From: UBA1930 sp943371535
GTDB taxonomy: Bacteria > Bacteroidota > Bacteroidia > Chitinophagales > Chitinophagaceae
Assembly (NCBI GenBank): GCA_943371535.1
Contig: CALRVE020000003.1
Span: 1 to 64,000, forward strand
Reading direction: 5' to 3'
DNA: 64,000 nt
This document shows, in pieces, positions 36,919 to 44,811 of the stretch (position 1 is its first letter; every line of letters begins with the position of its first letter). A program made the translations under genes and the position numbers. The notes below the pieces were generated by a model that searched no databases, was not told the origin of the DNA, and was given only the letters and a program-made list of their open reading frames with translations.

Positions 36919-39441
36919 ATGATTAAGCGATTGCCTGTAATTTTTTTATTACTTATTGTTCCTTTTTTGGGTGTTGCCCAATTGAAGGTATATGTTTCAA
37001 ATGTTGGCAATGACGAGTTTGAAGGCTCTATTCAAAAACCATTCGCCAACTTATCAACTGCATTAAGAAAGGTTAGGAATTTAAGAAGGTTCAATGATGC
37101 ATCTATCCAAAACGGAGCAGCCATTATTCTACAAAAAGGCAAACATCAACTTACAGAAACAATTGTGTTACGTCCTGAAGATGCAGGAACTCCAACATCC
37201 CCAACCATTATACAATCTGAAAATGAACAAGCCATTTTAAGTGGTGGAATTGAAATTAAAGGATGGAAAAAATTACTGCAGCCAGTTGCAGGTTTAAATA
37301 AAAACAGTTGGAATAAAGTTTGGGTTGCGTCAGTGACAGATTTGAATGGAAACGATTTTAATTTTCGTCAGTTATGGATGAATGATGCAAAAGCTGTGAG
37401 AGCAAAAAGTGTGAATGGCGATAAAATGGACAGAATTTTAAATTGGAATAAAAAAGAACAAAGTTGTGTAATACCAACGCCAAAATTTCCATCGTTGCAA
37501 AATGTAAATGGCGTTGAAATGTTCATTCATCAATGGTGGGAGATAGCCATTTTGAGAATAAAAAAAATGCAAGTGATGGGAGATAGTACCAAACTATTTT
37601 TTCATCAACCAGAAAGTAAAATACAAAGTGAACATCCATGGCCTGCACCATGGTTGAGTAAGGCAACAGGCAACAGTGCATTTTATTTAACCAATGCTAT
37701 CCAGTTTTTAGATGAACCTGGTGAATGGTATTTAGATAGAAAAAATAAACTGCTCTATTATTATCCAAGAGCCAATGAAAATATGCAAACAGCAGAAGTT
37801 GTTGCTCCTTATTTAGAAACATTGATTTCGTTGGAAGGCACCCCTGAAAATGCAGTGCATAATATTTACTTCAGAAATATTTCTTTTCAGCATACAGGCT
37901 GGCTTCGTCCTTCATTGCAAGGTCATGTACCACATCAAGTAGGATTGTACATGACTGAAGCCTACAAATTAAAACCAGCAGGTACAAAAGAAAAACCGGG
38001 TTTGGATAATCAAGCTTTTGTAGGCAGACCAGCAGCTGCAATTGAAATAAAATACACTACTGCTATTGATATAATTGGTTGTTCCTTCAAACATTTAGCA
38101 TCTACTGGTATTGATGGGAAAATGGGAGTTAAAAAAATGTGGGTAGATGCCTGTTTATTGAAAGATATTGGCGGCAATGGAATTTTAGCTGGTAATTATG
38201 GAGATGAAGGAAGAGAAATTCATTTGCCCTACATCACTAAAAATGAAGCTGATGTTTGTGAACATATAACTATTTCAAACAACTTAGTAACTGATGTAAC
38301 AAATGAAGATTGGGGTACTGTTGGTATTGGTTTAGGTGTTCTTAGGAATAGTACAATCAATTCAAATGAAGTGGAGAACCTCTCTTATTCTGGTATTAGT
38401 TTAGGCTGGGGCTGGAATACAACAAAAAGCATTGCAGAAAATAATATTGTTACAAAGAATAAAATTCATCATTATGGTAAACATAACTACGATTGTGCTG
38501 GTATTTATTCTTTGAGTAATCAATTCAATTCAAAGATTGAATACAATTATATTGATAGCATTTACAAAGCTCCATATGTTCACTTGCCAAGCCATTGGTT
38601 TTATATTTATGCTGATGAGGGCTCATCGAACATCACTGTTGAAAACAATTGGACACCCTCCAAAAAATATTTACAAAATCAAAATGGAGAGGGGAATGTT
38701 TGGAAAAATAATGGGCCACAAGTAAATGATTCTATAAAACAAAATGCAGGACTTGAACATCAATATTCTTATCTCTTAAAAGAAAAAACTTCCCACCTTG
38801 TAAACCAACCCATCAATGAAGAACATAATGAAGTAATTGAGCTGGTAGTGCAAGAAAATAAAAAAATAGATCTTCAAAAACTCAAGTTATTACTTTCAAA
38901 AAATAATATAGACAGCAATGCTATTTATCAATGGCAAAATCATTATGTCATTTTTGATAAAGTTCAAGACTTATCTGTAATGCAAGGAAGATTGCAAAAT
39001 AATTTTCCTGAAGCTGATGTGAAAGTATATCACGACATGTTTTATGAATACAGCAAGAAAAAACATTGTACAGATACAAGTATAGCCAAAGAATGGCAGC
39101 ATATTCTATTAACTGTAAACTTAGTGGCTGATAAAAAAATGCAACAAGAATATCTAGATTATCATGCTACGCAATTTGAAAAATGGAAAGAAGTATCTAA
39201 TGGATTTTGCAATGCCAATTTTCAGCAATTACTCATTTTTAAAAAAGAAAGACAATTGGTTTTGGTGATTAGCATTCCAAAAGGTGAAAGCTTGGATAAG
39301 CTGAATCCTAAAACAACAGAAAATAATCCTCGTGTAAACGATTGGAATAAATTAATGAGTAAATACCAAGAAGGAATTGAAGGAACAAAGAAAGGAGAGA
39401 CATGGGTTTTCTTGAAACCCCTAACCCTTAAAGGGGAATAA
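36919..39441 (+). CDS. GH141-like beta-helix glycosidase fused to an L-rhamnose mutarotase-like domain
   Basis: I start it at the ATG before the signal IKRLPVIFLLLIVPFLGVA; an upstream ATG at 36877 adds 14 atypical residues. Mature residues to about 620 form a right-handed beta-helix with the GH141-type opening VYVSNVGNDEFEGSIQKPFANL, WMNDAKAVRAKS, YLDRKNKLLYYYPR and GIGLGVLRNSTINSNEVENLSYSGISLGWGW. The last ~120 residues resemble RhaM/DUF718: EYLDYHATQFEKWKEV, LLIFKKERQLVLVI, NDWNKLMSKYQ and GETWVFLKPL. GH141 enzymes are alpha-L-fucosidases or xylanases; mutarotases speed anomer exchange. A secreted fusion of the two is unusual. The C-terminus ends in a translated R2 (reverse). Confidence 0.77.
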   Translation: MIKRLPVIFLLLIVPFLGVAQLKVYVSNVGNDEFEGSIQKPFANLSTALRKVRNLRRFNDASIQNGAAIILQKGKHQLTETIVLRPEDAGTPTSPTIIQSENEQAILSGGIEIKGWKKLLQPVAGLNKNSWNKVWVASVTDLNGNDFNFRQLWMNDAKAVRAKSVNGDKMDRILNWNKKEQSCVIPTPKFPSLQNVNGVEMFIHQWWEIAILRIKKMQVMGDSTKLFFHQPESKIQSEHPWPAPWLSKATGNSAFYLTNAIQFLDEPGEWYLDRKNKLLYYYPRANENMQTAEVVAPYLETLISLEGTPENAVHNIYFRNISFQHTGWLRPSLQGHVPHQVGLYMTEAYKLKPAGTKEKPGLDNQAFVGRPAAAIEIKYTTAIDIIGCSFKHLASTGIDGKMGVKKMWVDACLLKDIGGNGILAGNYGDEGREIHLPYITKNEADVCEHITISNNLVTDVTNEDWGTVGIGLGVLRNSTINSNEVENLSYSGISLGWGWNTTKSIAENNIVTKNKIHHYGKHNYDCAGIYSLSNQFNSKIEYNYIDSIYKAPYVHLPSHWFYIYADEGSSNITVENNWTPSKKYLQNQNGEGNVWKNNGPQVNDSIKQNAGLEHQYSYLLKEKTSHLVNQPINEEHNEVIELVVQENKKIDLQKLKLLLSKNNIDSNAIYQWQNHYVIFDKVQDLSVMQGRLQNNFPEADVKVYHDMFYEYSKKKHCTDTSIAKEWQHILLTVNLVADKKMQQEYLDYHATQFEKWKEVSNGFCNANFQQLLIFKKERQLVLVISIPKGESLDKLNPKTTENNPRVNDWNKLMSKYQEGIEGTKKGETWVFLKPLTLKGE
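39412..39438 (+). repeat. R2 palindrome (reverse orientation) encoding a protein C-terminus
   Basis: CCCCTAACCCTTAAAGGGG is translated as PLTLKG at the end of the beta-helix/mutarotase fusion. It is one of the few R2 copies in reverse orientation. Confidence 0.7.
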
Positions 39442-39462
39442 TTTTTATAAATAGTTTGACTT

Positions 39463-40626
39463 ATGAGCAAAGATTTTAAACCTACATTTTATAACTCTCC
39501 TTTAGGGGTTGGGGGCAATTCTAACACCCCTTCAGGGGATGGGGGCAAACTAAACATTGGAATACTAGGGTTAGGAGAAGGCAGAAGCACTATGAGTGCT
39601 GCCTTACAAAGTAAAAAAGTGCATTTGCAAACTATTTGCGATGCCAATGAAGATTTATGTAAACAGCGTTGCCATGAATTTGGTTTTGAAAATTATACCA
39701 CGAGCTATACTGAAATGCTGAATGATTCAGCTATTGATATTATAGCCATTTATACACCAGACCATTTACATGCACAACATATCAAAATGGCTTTACAGCA
39801 TGGCAAGGATGTAATTTGTACCAAGCCTTTAATTGATAATTTGGCTGATGCTAAAGAATTATTGGCTCTGCAAAAAAAAGCTGGTAAAAAAGTTTTTGTA
39901 GGACAAAGTTCTAGATTCTTTGAACCTTACAAACGCCAACGTAAAGATTTTGACGAAGGTGTAATTGGTGAATTAATAACAGTAGAAAGTCATTACAATG
40001 CCGATCATCGTTGGTTTTTAGCAAAGCCTTGGGCTTTAGAAAAATCGTTCAAATGGTTGTATGGTGGTTTGAGTCATCCTGTAGATTTCATACGCTACTA
40101 CTTACCCAATATTGAAGAAGTTATGGGCTATGGCATGATTAGCAGCAATGCAAAAACTGCTGGATTAAAAAATGAAGATACCATGCACTTCATCTTTAAA
40201 GCTACTGATGGTAGAATTGCTAGAGTTAGCGGTGTTTACACTTCACCAACACAACCTGTACAAAGAGAAAGTGGCATGAGTTGTATTTTAAGAGGAACAA
40301 TTGGTGCAAGTCAGGCAGATTATCATGAACTACGTTATGCAGTTACAACCAAAGAAGGAGAAGAAAAAATCATTACCTGGGGCGATAGTTATTTAAAACA
40401 TTATTTCCGTTTCGAAGGCCAAAGTCATCATGCAGGTGAATACCAAAATTATCTGGAGTATTTTGTAGATAGTATTGAGCAAGACTTTACTGCTTATCCA
40501 GATTTAAAAGAAGGTATTGGAACAGTAGCATTGTTACAAGCAATGGATAAAAGTTTACAAACAGGATTGCCAGTAAAGGTTAGTGATATTTTAAAAGAAC
40601 ATAATCTTGAACCACTAAGCCACTAA
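39463..40626 (+). CDS. Gfo/Idh/MocA-family NAD(P)-dependent sugar dehydrogenase
   Basis: 387 residues, no signal. The Rossmann fold starts only at about residue 28 (LNIGILGLGEGRSTMSAAL); the first 27 residues are encoded largely by two R2 palindromes (SPLGVGG and TPSGDGG). Catalytic-region motifs are YTPDHLHAQHIKMALQHGKDVICTKPL (Lys-Pro) and WLYGGLSHPVDFIRYYLPN (His). The family oxidises or interconverts sugars; D-apiose dehydrogenase is one known member, which fits the apiose-type genes nearby, but sequence alone does not decide the substrate. It lies just upstream of the third symporter. Confidence 0.87.
   Translation: MSKDFKPTFYNSPLGVGGNSNTPSGDGGKLNIGILGLGEGRSTMSAALQSKKVHLQTICDANEDLCKQRCHEFGFENYTTSYTEMLNDSAIDIIAIYTPDHLHAQHIKMALQHGKDVICTKPLIDNLADAKELLALQKKAGKKVFVGQSSRFFEPYKRQRKDFDEGVIGELITVESHYNADHRWFLAKPWALEKSFKWLYGGLSHPVDFIRYYLPNIEEVMGYGMISSNAKTAGLKNEDTMHFIFKATDGRIARVSGVYTSPTQPVQRESGMSCILRGTIGASQADYHELRYAVTTKEGEEKIITWGDSYLKHYFRFEGQSHHAGEYQNYLEYFVDSIEQDFTAYPDLKEGIGTVALLQAMDKSLQTGLPVKVSDILKEHNLEPLSH
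39497..39545 (+). repeat. Two R2 palindromes translated at the Gfo/Idh N-terminus
   Basis: CTCCTTTAGGGG plus tail (39497-39515) and CCCCTTCAGGGG plus tail (39526-39545) are read as SPLGVGG and TPSGDGG, separated by about 10 bp. Confidence 0.78.
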
Positions 40627-40698
40627 GGCTCGAAGTAACACAAAGCCTTAGTGTTTCTTTGTGTTCTCCGTGTCTTTGTGGTTCAAAAAATAAACTAA
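40627..40698 (+). terminator. Complete R1 hairpin between the dehydrogenase and symporter genes
   Basis: The arms AACCACTAAGCCACTAAGGC (starting at about 40611, inside the last codons) and GCCTTAG...CTTTGTGGTT form a long imperfect stem ending in an A run on this strand. It may weaken transcription or stabilise mRNA. Confidence 0.45.
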
Positions 40699-42288
40699 GT
40701 GAATAACATTTACGATAAACTCACCACATTCGATTTTGCCATTGTTGCCATTTACTTGGCCATCTTATTAGTCATTGGTTACATGGTAAGTTTCAAACAA
40801 AACAAAAAAGGTGAAACACTTTTTCTTGCTCAAAACTCACTCAATTGGTACAATATTGGTTTTAATATGTGGGGTACAAACGTTGGGCCTTCATCTTTAT
40901 TAGCCTTCGCAAGCATTGGTTATACAGCAGGTATTGTTGGTGGAAATTTTGAATGGTATGCTTTTGTATTTCTATTGTTGTTGGCAATGGTCTTTGCTCC
41001 CAAATACATAGCCAGCAAGGTTTCTACCATGCCAGAATATATGGGCAAACGTTATGGAAAAAGCACACAAGATATTTTAGCAGGCTATGCACTCATCAAA
41101 ATTTTAATCAGTTGGCTTTCTTTAGGCTTGTTTAGTGGTGGCATTTTAGTACGTCAAATTTTAGGTATTCCTATGTGGCAATCAACTATTGCATTGGTAG
41201 CTTTTTCTGGTTTGTTTACTTATATGGGTGGTTTAAAAGCCATTGCAAAAGTGAATGTTTTTCAAATGATATTGTTAATCATTGTATCACTCACACTTAC
41301 ATATTTAGGCATAGAAAAAATTGGTGGCATTCATGCTTTCATAGAAAAAACACCAGCTCATTTTTGGAATCTTACTTTGCCAGCTTCTGATGCAGGTTAT
41401 CCATGGCATGCTATTTTATTGGGTTATCCAGTTTCTGCAGTGGCATTTTTTTGTACAGATCAAAGCATGGTGCAAAGTGTATTGGGTGCTAAAAATTTAA
41501 AGCAAGGTCAACTTGGCATCAACTTTATTGGATGGCTCAAAGTATTGGCCTTACCGATGTTCATTTTACCAGGCATAATTTGTTATGTTCTTTATCCAAA
41601 TATTGGCGACGATAAATTGGCTTACATGACCATGGTAACAAACCTATTTCCATCTGGCATGAATGGTTTGGTTATTTGTGTATTAATTGCTGTATTGGTT
41701 GCTACCATTGGTTCTTCTTTAAATGCATTAAGTACAGTTTTTACAAAAGATATTTATGTAAACAACATCAATAAAAATGCAACTGTAAGCCAGCAAATAA
41801 AAGTTGGTCGTGTAGTGGTTATTATTGGTTGTGTGTTAGCTGTATTAATGGCAATTGCATTAGACAATGTAAAGGGCAAAACACTCTTCGATATTTTTCA
41901 ATCTATTTTAGGTTACTTAGCTCCATCACTAGCAGTTAGTTTCTTATTAAGTGTATTTTGGAAAGGCACCACAAAGCTTGCAGTCAATATCATTTTGTCT
42001 TTTGGTTCAGCCATTAGTCTTTTTGTAGGAGCATTGAATCTATGGATTTTACCACCCAATACAACCACTGGCGAAAACACTTGGTGGCCACATTATTTCT
42101 TAATTTCTTTTTATCTCTTTGCCTTTTTATTTGTTGCAGCCATCATCATTTCTCTGCTCGATAAAAACAAAGTAAAAGCCAGCATCGAAGAAAACGAAAT
42201 ACCCAAAACCAGTAAACAAGTAAAAATCTTATTTGCTTTACTGGGCTTAGTCATTGTAAGTTTATACATCATCTTTAACGGACATTAA
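40699..42288 (+). CDS. Sodium:solute symporter (SSS family), third of three, GTG start
   Basis: 529 residues. The start is a GTG directly after the R1 hairpin's A-rich end (MNNIYDKLTTFDFAIVAIYLAILL). The first helices carry LNWYNIGFNMWGTNVGPSSLLAFASIGYTAG, then YMGGLKAIAKVNVFQ and CVLIAVLVATIGSSLNALSTVFTKDIY, the sodium-site region. It differs from the other two symporters (an SGLT-like MWGTNVGPSS instead of LSSNTFLG), so it probably carries a different substrate. The gene next to it encodes a Gfo/Idh dehydrogenase, which suggests a coupled import-oxidation pair. Confidence 0.87.
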   Translation: MNNIYDKLTTFDFAIVAIYLAILLVIGYMVSFKQNKKGETLFLAQNSLNWYNIGFNMWGTNVGPSSLLAFASIGYTAGIVGGNFEWYAFVFLLLLAMVFAPKYIASKVSTMPEYMGKRYGKSTQDILAGYALIKILISWLSLGLFSGGILVRQILGIPMWQSTIALVAFSGLFTYMGGLKAIAKVNVFQMILLIIVSLTLTYLGIEKIGGIHAFIEKTPAHFWNLTLPASDAGYPWHAILLGYPVSAVAFFCTDQSMVQSVLGAKNLKQGQLGINFIGWLKVLALPMFILPGIICYVLYPNIGDDKLAYMTMVTNLFPSGMNGLVICVLIAVLVATIGSSLNALSTVFTKDIYVNNINKNATVSQQIKVGRVVVIIGCVLAVLMAIALDNVKGKTLFDIFQSILGYLAPSLAVSFLLSVFWKGTTKLAVNIILSFGSAISLFVGALNLWILPPNTTTGENTWWPHYFLISFYLFAFLFVAAIIISLLDKNKVKASIEENEIPKTSKQVKILFALLGLVIVSLYIIFNGH

Positions 42289-42306
42289 TTATGAAGAAAA
42301 ATATTT

Positions 42307-42520
42307 TGGCAACCAACTTTTGTATTTCAATTGAACACCAGTTGCGTCGCACACTTGTACAGTTGAAACTATATTCACCTTTTTTTGAAACCACAAAGTC
42401 CACAAAGGTTTACGCAAAGAACACAAAGTCTTTGCTTGCTTTGCGTGATTTATTCTTTGTGTCCTCTGCGGTGAAAAAAAACTTTGTGTTACTCTGTGTC
42501 TTTGTGTCTTCGTGGTTCAG
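42307..42520 (+). repeat. R3 reverse and R1 arms in the leader of the GH78 gene
   Basis: R3 reverse starts GGCAACCAACTTTTG at about 42308 and runs to about 42372. R1-type left and right arms follow (about 42390-42520). The last right arm encodes the signal peptide core FVLLCVFVSSWF. Confidence 0.72.
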
Positions 42521-44621
42521 TTCCTCTGCTCAAACCTGGATTTGGTATCCCGGCGATTACGAAATATGGCTCTCCAATCAAATGCAAAATCGAAGAACCG
42601 ACAGAGCCACTTTCTTCCCAGTCTTTTGGAAAATCGATAGCCATTATCCTTTGATGGATTTTCATAAAGTATTCGATTTAAAAGAAGCAGAAGAAATAGA
42701 AATATTTGTAGAAGGTCAATACAATGTAAAGTTAGATGGCAAACCTTTTGAAGGCACACCAACAAAAATTACAGTTCCTGCTGGCAAGCATAAAATCAAC
42801 ATCAAAGTTTTTAATCAGGCAACACCACCAACCATTTTTGTAAAAGGAAAAACCATTAAAAGTGATGGTACTTGGCTCACCACTTTTGAAGACAAAGAAT
42901 GGATAGATGAAACGGGCAAAACATCTGATATTTCTGCAACTAAATGGCTCAGTGCAGGCTCATGGAATTTTAATGCAGCTAATCAATTACCTTCTCAATT
43001 CAAGTTGCCAACTACACCATTAGAAGCAGTGAGTGTTCAAAAAAATGGCAATGCTCAGTTAATTGATTTTGGTAAAGAAACTTTCGGCTTTATCAAATTG
43101 CATCAACTCAAAGGCAATGGTAAAGTAAGTATCTATTATGGAGAAAGCAAAGAAGAAGCATTGGACAAACAGGAAGCCATCACTGTAGATTGGTTGACCA
43201 TCAACAATGCAAATGCAAAAGATTCTATCATGGTTTTATCCAAAGCATTTCGTTATGTAAACATTGTTACAGAAGGTGAGGTGAACTTTGATAAAGTAAG
43301 CATGTTGTATGAGTTTGCTGATATTGCAGACAAAGGTTCATTCACCTGCAACGATGAGCAAATCAACAAGATTTACGATGTAGCTAAATACACATTGCAT
43401 TTAAGCACAAGAGAGTTTTTTATAGATGGCATTAAACGTGATAGATGGGTTTGGAGTGGTGATGCTTACCAAAGTTATTTGATGAACTATTACTTAATGA
43501 ATGATAAAGCCACTGTGGAAAGAACCATGTATGCCTTACGCGGTAAAGATCCTGTAACTGGTCATATCAATACCATTATGGATTATACTTTCTACTGGTT
43601 CTTAGGGATCTATGATTATTATTTATACACAGGAGATAAAAAATTCATTGAGCAGAACTACGATAAAATGAAAAGCCTAATGGATTATGTGGTGAATCGT
43701 AGAAACAAAAATGGCTTGCTGGAATGGATGCCTGGTGATTGGATTTTTATTGATTGGGCTGCTGGTTTAAGTAAAAAGGGTGAAGTAAGTTTTGAGCAAT
43801 TGCTGTTTGCAAGAAGTTTAGAAACAATGGCTTTGTGTGCAGAAATAGTTAAAGACAATAACAATGCAACTCAATACAAAAAACTCTCAGCAGAATTAAA
43901 AACAAAACTCTTCAACTTGTATTGGAACGAGCAAAAGAAAGCATTGGTACATAGTAGGATTGATGGTAAGCAAACAGATAATGTAACCCGTTATTCAAAC
44001 ATGTTTGCAATCTTCTTCAACTACTTTACTGAGCAACAAAAGCAATCAGTCAAAAAATCTGTTTTGTTGAACGACAAAATTCAAAAAATTACCACACCCT
44101 ACATGCGTTTTTATGAGCTAGAGGCTTTGTGTGCCATGGGAGAACAAACCTATGTAACTCAACAAATGAAGGATTATTGGGGAGGTATGTTAAACTTAGG
44201 AGCAACAAGCTTTTGGGAAGAATATAATCCTGATAAAAAAGGTGCTGAACACTATGCCATGTATGGCAGGAAGTTTGCCAAAAGTTTATGTCATGCATGG
44301 GGTGCCAGTCCAATTTACTTATTAGGTAAATATTATTTGGGTGTTAAGCCAACCTCTGCTGGTTATGGTACTTATACAGTTGAACCAAATCTTGGAGGCC
44401 TAGAATGGATGGAAGGAAAAGTGCCAACACCAAATGGAGAAATATTGATGAAAGTATCTACAAGTGAAATAAAAATTCAATCACCAATTGGTACTGGTAA
44501 ACTGCTGATAAAAAGTAAAACAAAACCAACAGGCGTGAACAGCATTGCTAAATCAAACAATCAGTATGAAGTGTTGATTGAAAAAGGAAAGGAGTATATA
44601 ATTGGATATATGGTTTTGTGA
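42471..44621 (+). CDS. Secreted GH78-like alpha-L-rhamnosidase with R1-derived signal peptide
   Basis: I choose the GTG at 42471, which gives MKKNFVLLCVFVSSWFSSSA, a textbook signal peptide cut before QTWIWYPGD. An in-frame ATG at 42291 (MKKNILATNF) would place 60 repeat-encoded residues in front; it may be the ancestral start displaced by repeat insertion. The mature enzyme has N-terminal beta domains and the (alpha/alpha)6 barrel: FFIDGIKRDRWVWSGDAYQSY (about residues 310-330), NGLLEWMPGDWIFIDW and GATSFWEEYNP, as in GH78. It would remove terminal rhamnose from rhamnogalacturonan oligosaccharides. This is a second, single-domain GH78 besides the fusion at 18564. Confidence 0.82.
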   Translation: MKKNFVLLCVFVSSWFSSSAQTWIWYPGDYEIWLSNQMQNRRTDRATFFPVFWKIDSHYPLMDFHKVFDLKEAEEIEIFVEGQYNVKLDGKPFEGTPTKITVPAGKHKINIKVFNQATPPTIFVKGKTIKSDGTWLTTFEDKEWIDETGKTSDISATKWLSAGSWNFNAANQLPSQFKLPTTPLEAVSVQKNGNAQLIDFGKETFGFIKLHQLKGNGKVSIYYGESKEEALDKQEAITVDWLTINNANAKDSIMVLSKAFRYVNIVTEGEVNFDKVSMLYEFADIADKGSFTCNDEQINKIYDVAKYTLHLSTREFFIDGIKRDRWVWSGDAYQSYLMNYYLMNDKATVERTMYALRGKDPVTGHINTIMDYTFYWFLGIYDYYLYTGDKKFIEQNYDKMKSLMDYVVNRRNKNGLLEWMPGDWIFIDWAAGLSKKGEVSFEQLLFARSLETMALCAEIVKDNNNATQYKKLSAELKTKLFNLYWNEQKKALVHSRIDGKQTDNVTRYSNMFAIFFNYFTEQQKQSVKKSVLLNDKIQKITTPYMRFYELEALCAMGEQTYVTQQMKDYWGGMLNLGATSFWEEYNPDKKGAEHYAMYGRKFAKSLCHAWGASPIYLLGKYYLGVKPTSAGYGTYTVEPNLGGLEWMEGKVPTPNGEILMKVSTSEIKIQSPIGTGKLLIKSKTKPTGVNSIAKSNNQYEVLIEKGKEYIIGYMVL

Positions 44622-44811
44622 TTTTGAACCCTAAAACACTAAGGCTCCAAGTTTCACCAAGTCTTTGTGTTGCTTTGTATTCTTTGAGTCTTTGTGGTTC
44701 AAAAAAGTTCAATAAAGAGCAGAAAGTACAAGAGTGTCCTTCGACTACGCTCAGGATAAACTTACAAAAAAAGTTTAATAGATATTCTTAAGTTGGTTAC
44801 AAAAAAAGAAA
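44622..44811 (+). repeat. Intergenic R1 hairpin and R3 forward
   Basis: The complete R1 (about 44626-44702) is followed by R3 forward (about 44703-44800) with the TCCTTCGACTACGCTCAGG cassette, ending AAGTTGGTTAC and an A-rich leader at the ATG. Confidence 0.72.
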
